Source: Candidatus Electrothrix aarhusensis
GTDB taxonomy: Bacteria; Desulfobacterota; Desulfobulbia; Desulfobulbales; Desulfobulbaceae
Assembly: GCA_004028505.1 (NCBI GenBank)
Contig: MTKO01000120.1
Coordinates: forward strand, 1 to 64,000
Length of the DNA: 64,000 nt
Reading direction: 5' to 3'
Each line of letters opens with the position of its first letter. The first letter of the stretch is position 1. The position numbers and the translations under genes are program-made. This document shows positions 28,720-37,867 of this stretch, one piece after another. The notes under the pieces are model-generated. The model ran no database searches. It worked only from the letters and a program-made list of their open reading frames with translations, and was not told the DNA's origin.

Positions 28720-29043
28720 ATGCAATGTAATCAATTAGTTCGCCTTACCAAGGAATGGTATACACACGTCAAGCAGGAGACTATGGCTCCGGCTCGTATG
28801 ATGCAGTTCATTGATCACCATATTAAAGACTGCGCAATATGCCAGGAGGATCCTGATCTATCGCAAGAGGTCGAGAAAATAAGAGAACATGTCCTGCCTG
28901 AATCCAAACTTCCCAGAGCCTTCCGTGCGCCGAATAAAAGTCTCACTCCTGAAATTTCTCCGTCTCTTGATGAAGATGAAGAGGGAGGTGATAATGAAGG
29001 CAATAAGAATGAGGGCGATGCCACAGCAGATGGCCTGCTTTGA
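28720..29043 (+). CDS. small HX3CX2C protein
   Basis: A 107-residue soluble protein. The N-terminal half is helical and contains H34-x3-C38-x2-C41 (HIKDCAIC), the zinc-binding pattern of ZAS anti-sigma domains. The last 40 residues are acidic and low-complexity (DEDEEGGDNEGNKNEGD). No sigma-factor gene is nearby and there is no membrane helix. Function unknown; the zinc-finger reading is inferred from one motif. It precedes the helicase gene by 116 bases. Confidence 0.55.
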   Translation: MQCNQLVRLTKEWYTHVKQETMAPARMMQFIDHHIKDCAICQEDPDLSQEVEKIREHVLPESKLPRAFRAPNKSLTPEISPSLDEDEEGGDNEGNKNEGDATADGLL

Positions 29044-29159
29044 TTATTTTTTTCGCTGCCTTCTTCTCCCTGTTCTTTTCCATGTTCAGACGATCAGGCA
29101 TTTTTTCACTTGATGAAACTGTATTATTTTTTATCAGGTGCCGACCGTAATTCTTCTGC

Positions 29160-31304
29160 ATGCGCCTGACCGGAGAGCAGGAGGATATTATCCGGCATAG
29201 CGGTGGTCATGCCAAGGTCAGTGCAGTGGCTGGCTCGGGCAAGACAACCGCTATGATAGGCCGGGTCGGCCATCTTCTCCGGCAAGGCATTGCACCGGAT
29301 AAAATTCTGGTACTCATGTTTAACCGGTCAGCCAGGGCGGTTTTTACAGAGAGACTGCACGAATCCCTGTCGAGGACTGGCCTCCGGCCTCCGGCAGTTC
29401 GCACCTTTCACTCCCTCGGGCTTCGCCTGGTTGAGAGTTTTACGGCTAAACAACATCTTCCCCGATACCGACTGGTCACGGAAGAGTTTCAGCTGGAGAA
29501 ACTAGCTAGGGAGGCCATGAAAAAATATGCGGCAGAGGCCGATGGAGACGAGACCTGGTCTTCCAAAGAGGGCATTGAGGGCTTTTTGCTCTTTATCGGC
29601 TTGGTCAAGACTGATGTGGCTACTCCGCAGGAAATTTTTGCGATCTGTGGGTTTGAGGAAAAGCTGTTCTATTACACAGAAGCGTACAAGATCTTTGAAT
29701 CATTACGAAGAACCTCTAAGGTTCGCTTTTATCAAGACCTCATTCACGAACCGGTTATGGCAATGCAGCAGCAACAGGAGCTAGCCAACTGGGTTGCTGA
29801 TCATGTTGACCATATCATTGTTGATGAATATCAAGATATCAACGAGGTGCAACAACAGCTTCTGGTGCATATTGCCGGGCAACGAGCCCAGGTCATGGTG
29901 GTCGGCGATGTGGATCAATGCATCTACGAGTGGCGGGGTGCCAAACCAGAGTATATTGTTTCCCGTTTTGCTCGTGATTTTCCCCGGCCCACAACTTACA
30001 CCCTGAGCTATAGTTTTCGCTATGGCCATCGGCTTGCCTTGGCAGCCAATCATCTCATCTCCAATAACAGGCTTCGGGATCGCAAGCTTTGTCTCGCTTG
30101 GCCCGGAAATCCCGATACCCGTATCACCTGCCTTCCTGAAGTTGAGCCCCATCCTGTTGTCGGCATTATTACGGATTGGCAAAAGGCGAACAGAAGACTT
30201 GACGAGGCAGCAGTCCTGGTCAGAATCTATGCTCAATCGGTGCCGGTGGAGCTGGCCCTGCTGGAGCATAATATTCCCTATCGCCTTGTGGGCTCTGAGC
30301 CCGTGTTCAGCTGCACAGAGATCAGAGCCTTGCTCGGCTATTTGCGGCTCTGCCAAGGAAGTTTGCAGGACGCAGAAGGACCGGAAGCAGGAGAACAGGG
30401 CACCGGTTTGTCCACAGTTCTTGCCATGCTCACTAACCCACATATCTGGCTAAAAAAAGATCTTCTCCGGAACTTAGCACAGGAAATTCTCAAAAAGCCG
30501 GGTTCGGCAGGTGCTCTGATTGAACACTATGCCGATGAAGCTGGCTCGCCCTATCTTGCTTCCAGGATGTTAACTATAGCTGGCATATGGCGAAAGATCA
30601 GAAAAAAGTCCCCGAAAACAAGAGCGTTCACCGTACTTAATACACTTATTGAGGAGACAGATCTTTATGCCCATTTTCTCTATGCTGCCCGACCTCCTGT
30701 TGCGGAGAACAAGATCAAGACCTGTCAGTCCTTTATCCGTTTTGCCCAAAATACCGGTTTGAGTGTCAATGATTTCCTGGCTGAAATAGAACGGCTTGCG
30801 GATAAAGAGGCGGGCAAGGATCTTACCGGGGAACAAAACAGTCTCCTGATCACCTCTATTCATCGAGCCAAGGGCCTGGAATGGCCCTTGGTGATCCTAC
30901 CCGGTTTGGAAGAAGGCGCTGTGCCCTTTCGTCAGGAAAAGGGCGAACAAGAGGTAGAAGACATTGAAGACGAACGTCGTCTTTTTTATGTCGGCATGAC
31001 CCGAGCCAAGGAGGAGCTTTGCCTACTGTATCCCCAGGATCGTCGTTTAGAACGGCGAAAAAAAGCCGGGGATAGTCGTAGCCCGGTCACCACGGAAAAA
31101 GGAGTCTGTTCGGCAAGCTGTTTTCTCTATGAGGCCAATCTGAATTTTTCCGACGGGCTGGGAGGGCGTATCCTTGCCGCTGAGTCTGCAAAGGAGAAAA
31201 AGAAGGAAAAAGAGCCTCTACAGGCGGTTGACCTCACCATAGGGAAGCAGTATCTTAAGGCGGTCAAAACCTCGGTTCGGTTGAAGCGGAATAAGAAAAA
31301 GTGA
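29160..31304 (+). CDS. UvrD/Rep-family ATP-dependent DNA helicase
   Basis: A superfamily 1A 3'-5' helicase of 714 residues. The motifs appear in order: Q-motif TGEQEDII, Walker A AVAGSGKTTAM, motif II HIIVDEYQDIN, motif III VGDVDQCIYEWRGA, motif IV SYSFRYG, motif V TSIHRAKGLEWPLV and motif VI RLFYVGMTRAKEEL. VMFNRSARAVF replaces the usual FTNKAA motif Ia. The highly basic end (VRLKRNKKK) could bind DNA. It is shorter and more divergent than UvrD or PcrA, so its place in repair is unclear. Confidence 0.88.
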   Translation: MRLTGEQEDIIRHSGGHAKVSAVAGSGKTTAMIGRVGHLLRQGIAPDKILVLMFNRSARAVFTERLHESLSRTGLRPPAVRTFHSLGLRLVESFTAKQHLPRYRLVTEEFQLEKLAREAMKKYAAEADGDETWSSKEGIEGFLLFIGLVKTDVATPQEIFAICGFEEKLFYYTEAYKIFESLRRTSKVRFYQDLIHEPVMAMQQQQELANWVADHVDHIIVDEYQDINEVQQQLLVHIAGQRAQVMVVGDVDQCIYEWRGAKPEYIVSRFARDFPRPTTYTLSYSFRYGHRLALAANHLISNNRLRDRKLCLAWPGNPDTRITCLPEVEPHPVVGIITDWQKANRRLDEAAVLVRIYAQSVPVELALLEHNIPYRLVGSEPVFSCTEIRALLGYLRLCQGSLQDAEGPEAGEQGTGLSTVLAMLTNPHIWLKKDLLRNLAQEILKKPGSAGALIEHYADEAGSPYLASRMLTIAGIWRKIRKKSPKTRAFTVLNTLIEETDLYAHFLYAARPPVAENKIKTCQSFIRFAQNTGLSVNDFLAEIERLADKEAGKDLTGEQNSLLITSIHRAKGLEWPLVILPGLEEGAVPFRQEKGEQEVEDIEDERRLFYVGMTRAKEELCLLYPQDRRLERRKKAGDSRSPVTTEKGVCSASCFLYEANLNFSDGLGGRILAAESAKEKKKEKEPLQAVDLTIGKQYLKAVKTSVRLKRNKKK

Positions 31305-31339
31305 AGAGCGAGTCATAGAAAAAGCAGCAGGGGCAACAT

Positions 31340-31653
31340 ATGAAAATGTCAGATGACGATATAAAAAAAAAGATCCTCTTGGAGCCTGATTATCTTCTCG
31401 AACGGATAGATAACGAGGTGGCAGTATACCACCCCACCCTTACGACATCGCTTTATCTGAATGAGACCGGAGCCTTATCTGGGAACTCTGTGACGGACAG
31501 AGGAGCACGGCGGATATAATTGATATCTTGGGAGAGATCTACCAGGAAAGTCGCCAACAGGTAGCTAAAGACGTGATAAATATCATTGCCCGCTTAGTGG
31601 AGAACAACATCGCTCGCCTGCAGGATCAAGCAGAAGACTGCGTAGAAGGCTGA
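31340..31653 (+). CDS. HPr-rel-A system PqqD family protein (one frame break)
   Basis: A 104-residue PqqD-like winged-helix protein after correction. The upstream frame reads LLERIDNEVAVYHPTLTTSLYLNETGAL. One A added at about 31477 gives IWELCDGQRSTADIIDILGEIY and then QQVAKDVINIIARLVENNIA. This LN-TG-LIWELCDG core is the PqqD signature. Known PqqD-fold proteins bind peptides for modifying enzymes. It lies 10 bases before an HprK-related kinase, the partner expected for the HPr-rel-A gene set. Confidence 0.75.
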
Positions 31654-31663
31654 GCAGAACTTT

Positions 31664-32586
31664 ATGCTCCCTCTACATCCTGTCCATACTATCTATACTG
31701 TTGACTTTGCCGGACTGTCTGTACCCATCCGTTGCGACAATAGAGAGGCCCTTGCGTTTCTTGAATTTCTTTTTGGAGATCTGCACGGATCGCCAAGAGC
31801 CCCCTCTCTAGGCATCCCTCTTGGCACCTCTCTTCATACTGAGGATACAGCAGCGACTCTGATAATCTCATTAACTGAGGGAGAAGAATATACCTTGCCG
31901 ACAGCAGCGGCCCCCTGTTTACCGGCAGCCTAAACGTTCAATTTACTGCCGTCCTTTTTGATCAGGTTATTTTTCACCTACTCAACCATATGGAAGACGG
32001 CGTTGCCCTGCATAGCGGAGCGGTTGTTTATCAGGACAAAACAATTTTATTACCGGGCCAAAGCGGCTCCGGCAAGAGTACGGTTTCTGCCTGGCTGACC
32101 TCTAATCACAGCTCCTGTCGCTGTTCTTATCTGACCGATGAACTGGTCGTGCTGCCGGAAAATGACTTGGGCTCGGTTGTTCCCTTTCCCCGCCCCCTCT
32201 GTATCAAAGCGGGGGCTAGTGCTACCATCCGAGCAATCATACCGAAGAATGGCGAAGAACAAATTCTTGCCGATAAACAAGGAGATGTGGTGCCGCACAG
32301 GTTACTTAACCCTGATTTTCCCTTCCTTGTTCCGCCCGTCTCTCTCATTCTTTTTCCGACATATCAAGCTGGTTCGTCTCTCCAAATCGAAAAAATATCT
32401 CCGGCCCGTACATCGGCCCTGCTCATGACCTGCGATGTCAATGCCCGTAATCTGGCCGATCATGGTTTTCGGCAGCTTGTTCAGCTTGCCCGCTCAACCC
32501 CTGCCTATCGAATCACTTACAGCAGCTTTGCCGAGTTCAACAAGCTGCTGCCCGATCTTTTTGCCCAGCAGGACGGATCTGCATGA
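31664..32586 (+). CDS. HprK-related kinase A (one frame break)
   Basis: A 307-residue P-loop protein related to the C-terminal domain of HPr kinase. The core contains LHSGAVVYQDKTILLPGQSGSGKST (Walker A GQSGSGKST) and YLTDELVVL, the HprK-type acidic strand. The first 80 codons lie in another frame; one base added at about 31898 joins GEEYTL to DSSGPLFTGSLNVQFTAVLFDQ. It overlaps the following gene by four bases (ATGA). HPr itself is not encoded nearby, so the phosphorylated target is unknown. Confidence 0.78.
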
Positions 32587-33746
32587 TCTGCATGATTCGA
32601 AAAATTCTCTCGCTCTGCGCTCGCAATAGCGGCCACCAGATTATGTACAGCCGGCTGGAGCAGACCCTACTCTCCTTTCAGGCGACAGCAGGCGCTGATT
32701 CATGGAACCGGCTTCTATACGAGGCTGAACAACAGGGAGTAGCCCCTCTCCTTCATCATCATAGCCGACGAATCGATTTTCAATTTCCTCAAGATTTTCG
32801 CCGCCTATTGCATAGCCTGTACCTGCGTAGCAGGCAGGCAAATACGGTCCGCAACAAAGCTGTTATTGAGATTCTCGCCCGCTATGATGCCGCCAACATC
32901 CCTGTGCTGGCGATCAAGGGCATTGCCCTCTGCAATTTTCTCTATGAGGAACCCGGCTTACGTCCCATGCGAGATATCGACCTGCTGGTCAGCGAAAGTA
33001 ACCTTGCTGCTGCACAAGAAATACTTCTTGAGCTTGATTATCTGCCACCAGAACAGCACGATATCCCTGAAGACTATTACCACCTTCCCCCTCTGGTAAA
33101 AACAATTGCGGGGCTACCGCTAACCATTGAGCTGCACCGCAATTTGCTGCCCTTTCATCCCCGCTATCCGCTCTGGCCACTGGAAAAATCATATGCCGAG
33201 AGCCGGAGTTTTATGATCAACGGCATGACAGCTCGTACCCTTTCTCTTGAGGACACGATGTGGTATGTTTATCTGCACGGTTTTCAGGCTCCCTTGACGT
33301 ATGAACCCTTCAGGTTGGTTCATGCTGCCGATATGGTCAGTCTTGTTGAAAAGTATTCTGAGCAGATTAACTGGAAACTCTTGCTGAAACATTGGTCCGC
33401 CGCGACCGATGTTCTTTCATGTTTCCATAGCCTGACCCCGTTGCAGGAGGAGGTGATCAGCCGCTGTAACCTACCTGTCGAAAAGCAGCAGAATCAAGCT
33501 GACCGTGTTGTTGGCCAACCCTATCAAGGTTGGCCGCAACGCCTCCTTAAAGATACCAGTAAAGGTAAACGCCCTCAGCTTATTTGGGATACCCTCCTGC
33601 CGTCCCGCTGGTGGATGCAGGTTTACTATGGGCATCTCAGCGGATATGGGTATTGGAAAGCCCGCTTTTTTGAACATCCCCGTGAAGTTTGGCGCTGGAT
33701 AAAGGGGTATCTCCTGCTGTACATAAAGACGAGAAAAAAAGAGTAG
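32583..33746 (+). CDS. nucleotidyltransferase family protein (NTP_transf_5-like)
   Basis: A 387-residue protein of the pol-beta nucleotidyltransferase type seen beside HprK-related kinases. The diagnostic strand is AIKGIALCNFLYEEPGLRPMRDIDLLV, where RDIDLLV carries the metal-binding aspartates. It is followed by LTIELHRNLL and a helical C-terminal half (SLEDTMWYVYLHGF). It starts within the end of the kinase gene (ATGA overlap), so translation is coupled. The transferred nucleotide and acceptor are unknown. Confidence 0.8.
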   Translation: MICMIRKILSLCARNSGHQIMYSRLEQTLLSFQATAGADSWNRLLYEAEQQGVAPLLHHHSRRIDFQFPQDFRRLLHSLYLRSRQANTVRNKAVIEILARYDAANIPVLAIKGIALCNFLYEEPGLRPMRDIDLLVSESNLAAAQEILLELDYLPPEQHDIPEDYYHLPPLVKTIAGLPLTIELHRNLLPFHPRYPLWPLEKSYAESRSFMINGMTARTLSLEDTMWYVYLHGFQAPLTYEPFRLVHAADMVSLVEKYSEQINWKLLLKHWSAATDVLSCFHSLTPLQEEVISRCNLPVEKQQNQADRVVGQPYQGWPQRLLKDTSKGKRPQLIWDTLLPSRWWMQVYYGHLSGYGYWKARFFEHPREVWRWIKGYLLLYIKTRKKE

Positions 33747-33923
33747 TAGTCACCCGTATTTTCAAAAGGATATTTCACAAGGACATAGAGCTAGGTAACT
33801 TCCTGTTTTTAGTCTATCACCTTTCGTTTTTTGACGTTTATTGACACCCAGCACCCTTTGAGGGATAATGTGGAGATAAGCAAAAAAAGCTGTCTTCAAT
33901 AAAACATAATACATAACAAGAGC

Positions 33924-34579
33924 ATGCAAAAAAATAATCAGGCGAAAATTCCCCAAGAGCAGATAAATCAGGCAGAAGATCTACTCTCCGAAAAATTGCC
34001 GCAGGAACGGTCGCTTTGGCCGGTTATTCAGCATTGCCGGACAAATGGACAACGCCCCTTGTTGAGTTTGGCGCCCTCCCGGCTCATGCAACAACCAGCG
34101 GCCTGGAAGAGCTGATTGAGCTTGTTGAACAACGCTATCAGGAAGGAATTGCCGAAGAAGCCGCTGAGGAAGAAGTTGTCGATAAAGTCGTTCAGGAAGC
34201 AGCTTCTTCCACTCAGGAAACGGCTGCTCCCGAAGCTGCCGCCTCAGAAGCAACAACGAGCAACAACCTGCGGGGTTTTAGCAACGAATTAACGATTCAG
34301 GACAGTGGTGCAGTTATGTCCTGCGACAAGGTCCTCCAGCATAAAATCGTTTTCCCGAAACTTGGGCCGCAGTACGGGAGTTCCTTATTGCTGGTCTGGA
34401 GTGACGGCAATGAGCTTTATGTTCCTGATTCCAAAAATATGGCTATGGAAGGAAATGAGAATGACTATAGGAAATACCAGCCAGGGGGAGCATACAGCGG
34501 CAATAATTCGGATATCCCCACTATGGAAGTGTATGCAAAAAGAGGGACCCATCCGTCCAGCGTAACGCTTTACTATTAG
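33924..34579 (+). CDS. Tat-signal secreted protein, unknown function (one frame break)
   Basis: After adding one G at about 33971 the protein reads MQKNNQAKIPQEQINQ, then GRRSTLRKIAAGTVALAGYSALPDK. That is a twin-arginine signal with a hydrophobic core, followed by LPAHA-TTS, a plausible signal-peptidase site. Next comes a 75-residue low-complexity linker rich in E, A, S and T, and a 95-residue C-terminal domain containing VFPKLGPQYGSSLLLVWSDGNELYV. I recognise no family. It lies 177 bases after the PqqD/HprK/nucleotidyltransferase genes on the same strand and could be their client; this is a guess from position. Confidence 0.6.
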
Positions 34580-34674
34580 CAGTGTTAGCGGTGTTAACAG
34601 CGCGGTTTCAAATTCCTGAAAACTGAACAATCGACTTTTTTTGCGAATACATCACTTTTTAGACCATAGAAAAC

Positions 34675-34710
34675 AAAAAAAGGCCGTAGCAAAAGCTACG
34701 GCCTTTTTTT
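34675..34710. terminator. bidirectional intrinsic terminator
   Basis: AGGCCGTAGC pairs with GCTACGGCCT around AAAA, flanked by A7 and T7, so it works on both strands. It ends the ATP synthase F0 operon (minus) and the Tat-protein transcript (plus). Confidence 0.9.
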
Positions 34711-34736
34711 ATAGATTATGGAATAAAAACTACAAC

Positions 34737-34994
34737 CTACATCAGCATATCCTTGAAGGGATTAGCAAAAAGCAGGATAAAAGCAATAACCAGACCATAA
34801 ATGGCAATAGACTCAATCAGAGCCATGCCCAGAATCATGGTGGTGGTGATCGGTCCTTTTGCTTCCGGGTTGCGAGCAATACCCATACATGCGCTCTCAA
34901 CACCACGGCCCATACCAATACCTGCGCCCAAACCGGTCAGTCCGATAGATGTTGCAGCAGCAAAACAAATCAATGCGAGATGAATCTTGTCCAT
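34737..34994 (-). CDS. atpE: ATP synthase F0 subunit c
   Basis: An 85-residue, two-helix proteolipid that forms the rotor ring. The polar loop is ARNPEAKG and the ion-binding carboxylate is the glutamate of [10 protein letters not shown] in helix 2. Compared with sodium-type rings, the S and Y after this glutamate are kept but the helix-1 glutamine is replaced by methionine (GIGMGRG). The full sodium-ligand set is therefore absent and proton coupling is more likely. It is the last gene of the F0 operon. Confidence 0.95.
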   Translation of the reverse strand: MDKIHLALICFAAATSIGLTGLGAGIGMGRGVESACMGIARNPEAKGPITTTMILGMALIESIAIYGLVIAFILLFANPFKDMLM

Positions 34995-35091
34995 TTTTTA
35001 TAACCTCCGAATAATTAAAAAGATAAGTTGGCCTTCTTCTTTTATATATCTGATGAATTTCCTGTCTTTTTGGAGTTTTTTTGCCTTCGGC

Positions 35092-35814
35092 TCAATGCGC
35101 ATGCTCCATTGCTCCGACACAGTACACAACGGCAAGCAGAACAAAAACAACAGCCTGAATCAGGGAAACAAGCACGCCAAGGGCGAGAATGGGCAGAGGC
35201 GCAAAAAAGGCCCCGGCCAGCATAAAAAGAACACCGAGCAATATTTCTTTTGCCAGAATATTACCAAAAAGACGCATGGAAAGTGAAACGAGACGGGCAA
35301 AATTGCCGATCAGTTCCAGGATAATCATAAACGGCGCCATGAGCGGAATCGGACCTGTGAAATGCTTATAGTATTTCAAACCGTGATAACGAAACCCCAG
35401 AACATGATGCATGATCCAGACGATGATGGTCATCGCAATGGTGATATTGAGGCTGGATGTCGGCGACATGAAACCGGGCAGAAGGCCGATCATATTGGCA
35501 AGTAATGTATAGAGAAAAAAGGTGGCCAATAGGGGAAAAAGCATTCTGGCTTGTTTCCTGCCCATATGTTCAGCAAAAAAATCCAAAATTCCGCCGATCA
35601 GGACTTCCCAAAAATTTTGTCCGGTTCCGGGGATAACCTCCATTTTGCCGAGCGTGAGCTTAGGCACGACAAAGAGAAATGCCATGACCAACCAGCTATA
35701 GGTCAGATACGGCTCGCATAATTTCTCCAGCAATGTTGCTCCGATCGGTCCGTGCGGAACCGGTAGACCTATCCAGTCAAGAATAACCGAGATAAATAGA
35801 ATTGGATGTTCCAT
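35092..35814 (-). CDS. atpB: ATP synthase F0 subunit a
   Basis: The stator subunit that provides the two half-channels for ions. 240 residues with five to six membrane helices. The essential arginine is in SLSMRLFGNILAKE, and PLMAPFMIILELIGNFARLVSL precedes it. The ATG at 35814 has a GGGGAGG ribosome site six bases upstream, better than the TTG six bases earlier. The gene lies between atpI and atpE. Confidence 0.95.
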   Translation of the reverse strand: MEHPILFISVILDWIGLPVPHGPIGATLLEKLCEPYLTYSWLVMAFLFVVPKLTLGKMEVIPGTGQNFWEVLIGGILDFFAEHMGRKQARMLFPLLATFFLYTLLANMIGLLPGFMSPTSSLNITIAMTIIVWIMHHVLGFRYHGLKYYKHFTGPIPLMAPFMIILELIGNFARLVSLSMRLFGNILAKEILLGVLFMLAGAFFAPLPILALGVLVSLIQAVVFVLLAVVYCVGAMEHAH

Positions 35815-35827
35815 GCCCAACCTCCCC

Positions 35828-36280
35828 TTACATATTTTCCTGAAATATCATTCGTCCTCGAAAGAGAACGACTATAATTACGCTTAATATAACTGTGGAC
35901 AGCCCGATAACAAGCCCTATCGCGTTCATGCTGAACTGTGTATTGAGCAGAAGCAGCAGAAAGGCGAGGACAAAGAGGCGAGCGTAGAATTTTACAGCAA
36001 AACCTGTTGAGAAGGACTTGCCGTTGATTTGCCCACCATCTCCCTGTGTTGCGGCATGGTGAGCGAATCGCATTGCTGTTCGTTTCATCCAGAAAAAACT
36101 GCCGCTGGATAATGCACCGCCAACCAAGACAGATTGAGAAAACAGCCAATCAACGAAATACCAACCACCTGCGGTAAGCAGGGCCAGCAAGATCAGGTTG
36201 AACCGTTCAACCATTTGCAGCAGGAGAAGCTCATCATTTTTGCTGCTTCTGCCACTCCTGCTTTTCATTGCATCAGTCAT
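35828..36280 (-). CDS. atpI: ATP synthase subunit I-like protein
   Basis: A 150-residue membrane protein with four hydrophobic segments, including LILLALLTAGGWYFVDWLF and GLVIGLSTVILSVIIVVLF. In most bacteria a protein of this size between atpZ and atpB is AtpI, which helps assemble the c-ring. A polar insert (HAATQGDGGQINGKS) sits in the middle. Sequence conservation in this family is low, so the call depends mainly on position and topology. It overlaps atpZ by eight bases. Confidence 0.75.
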   Translation of the reverse strand: MTDAMKSRSGRSSKNDELLLLQMVERFNLILLALLTAGGWYFVDWLFSQSVLVGGALSSGSFFWMKRTAMRFAHHAATQGDGGQINGKSFSTGFAVKFYARLFVLAFLLLLLNTQFSMNAIGLVIGLSTVILSVIIVVLFRGRMIFQENM

Positions 36281-36500
36281 CAGATAATTTTCTGCTCAGA
36301 TCCCAGAGATGCTTAAAACCGGCAGCAATTCCGAATCCGAGAAAAATAAAGCTGAACCAAGGCGTGGTCTGTCCGGCAAACAGCTTATTGTCAAGCCACC
36401 AGCCTATGCCGAAGCCGATAAAGATGGAGGCAGCAAAGGTCGTTCCGATCTGACCGTATCGAGCCAGATCCGTTAATATCCCTCGATCCTCCTTGGCCAT
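36273..36500 (-). CDS. atpZ: AtpZ/AtpI-type F0F1-associated protein
   Basis: A 75-residue protein with two membrane helices. LTDLARYGQIGTTFAASIFIGFGIGWWLDNK is the AtpZ (F0F1-ATPase_assoc) signature, and the second helix is WFSFIFLGFGIAAGFKHLW. AtpZ pairs with AtpI; it has been proposed to transport Mg2+/Ca2+ or to assist c-ring assembly. First gene of the F0 operon, 77 bases after hemL. Confidence 0.85.
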   Translation of the reverse strand: MAKEDRGILTDLARYGQIGTTFAASIFIGFGIGWWLDNKLFAGQTTPWFSFIFLGFGIAAGFKHLWDLSRKLSDD

Positions 36501-36577
36501 TTTCCCGCTCCTGCATAGGATGTCCCGTTAAATTGCACAGAGATAGCACGCGACAGCTACAAGTGCAATGTTTTTTT

Positions 36578-37867
36578 TTATACTTCGGACAATTTTGTCA
36601 GGGATGTTTCAATTGCCGCAAGAGCCTGTTCCAACTGCTCCGGGGTGTGGGCAGCAGAGATAAACAGGGCCTCGAACTGAGAAGGAGCCAGCCAGAAGCC
36701 ACTTGCCAGCATATGCCGAAAATGTCTCCCATAAGAATCTGTGTTGGCTTGCATGGCCGAGTCAAAATCCGTTACTGGCGTATCAGTGAAAAAGCAGGTC
36801 ATCATGGAGCCGATCCGATTCAGGACAGTGGGAACCGAAGCCTTTGCTCCGATTTCAACCAGGCGCTCTACAAAACGATCACTTTTTTCCTCAAGCTCCT
36901 GATAGAAGCCCGGCGTGCGCACGATTTTCAGCATGGCCAGACCCGCAGCCATTGCCAGAGGGTTACCAGACAGGGTGCCAGCCTGATAGACCGGTCCATC
37001 CGGAGCAATATTATCCATGATTTCCTTTTTGCCGCCATAGGCCCCGACCGGCAGGCCGCCGCCGATAATCTTGCCCAGGCAGGTCAGATCAGGCATGATA
37101 TTGAAGCGCTCCTGGGCTCCGCCCAAGGCCAGCCGGAAACCGGTGATGACCTCGTCAAAGATCAGGACAATGTCCAGCTCAGTGGTCAGGTCCCGCAGTT
37201 TCTGCAAAAAGGCCATGTCCGGGACAATAACGCCCATATTACCGGCAACCGGCTCAATGATCACACAGGCGATATCTAAGGTAGCATCTCGCAGAGTCTT
37301 TTCCAGAACCTCGATATTATTATATGGGATGGAGAGGGTGTTTTTGACGATATCATCAGGCACGCCGGGGCTGCCCGGAATGCCCAGAGTAGCGACACCG
37401 GAACCAGCTTTAACCAGAAAGGAATCTGCATGGCCGTGATAGCAACCGTCAAACTTAATTACCATATTGCGACCGGTATAGCCTCGCGCTAACCGGATTG
37501 CGCTCATGGTGGCCTCGGTGCCGGAGCTGACAAAGCGCACTTTTTCAATGGAGGGGACAGAGTCACAGACCAATTCCGCCATTTCCACTTCAGATGCCGT
37601 GGGAGCACCAAAGCTGGTTCCGTTGGGCAGGGCCTCCTGAATCGCCTTGATCACCTCGGGATGACCGTGACCCAGGATCATGGGCCAAGAGCCGACAAAA
37701 TCAATGAATTCGTTACCGTCCGCATCAGTGACTGTGCTGCCTTGGGCCTTGGCAACAAAGAGGGGATCGCAGCCCACGGATTTACAGGCACGGACAGGGG
37801 AGTTCACGCCACCGGGGATGACTTGGCAGGCTTTCTGGAATAATGCAGCGGAATTTGTAGTGTTCAT
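36578..37867 (-). CDS. hemL: glutamate-1-semialdehyde 2,1-aminomutase
   Basis: A PLP enzyme that converts glutamate-1-semialdehyde to 5-aminolevulinate, the committed step of C5-pathway tetrapyrrole synthesis. 429 residues, full length. Opens with FQKACQVIPGGVNSPVRACKSVG. LIFDEVITGFRL binds the cofactor ring, and the Schiff-base lysine is in TCLGKIIGGGLPVGAYGG. YQAGTLSGNPLAMAAG is also diagnostic. It lies directly upstream of the F0 genes on the same strand and may share their transcript. Confidence 0.95.
   Translation of the reverse strand: MNTTNSAALFQKACQVIPGGVNSPVRACKSVGCDPLFVAKAQGSTVTDADGNEFIDFVGSWPMILGHGHPEVIKAIQEALPNGTSFGAPTASEVEMAELVCDSVPSIEKVRFVSSGTEATMSAIRLARGYTGRNMVIKFDGCYHGHADSFLVKAGSGVATLGIPGSPGVPDDIVKNTLSIPYNNIEVLEKTLRDATLDIACVIIEPVAGNMGVIVPDMAFLQKLRDLTTELDIVLIFDEVITGFRLALGGAQERFNIMPDLTCLGKIIGGGLPVGAYGGKKEIMDNIAPDGPVYQAGTLSGNPLAMAAGLAMLKIVRTPGFYQELEEKSDRFVERLVEIGAKASVPTVLNRIGSMMTCFFTDTPVTDFDSAMQANTDSYGRHFRHMLASGFWLAPSQFEALFISAAHTPEQLEQALAAIETSLTKLSEV

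Noticed and set aside
36520-36572. Terminator between hemL and atpZ (ATTGCAC...GTGCAAT with T8)
   Set aside because: The T run is on the strand opposite to both genes and the loop is very long.
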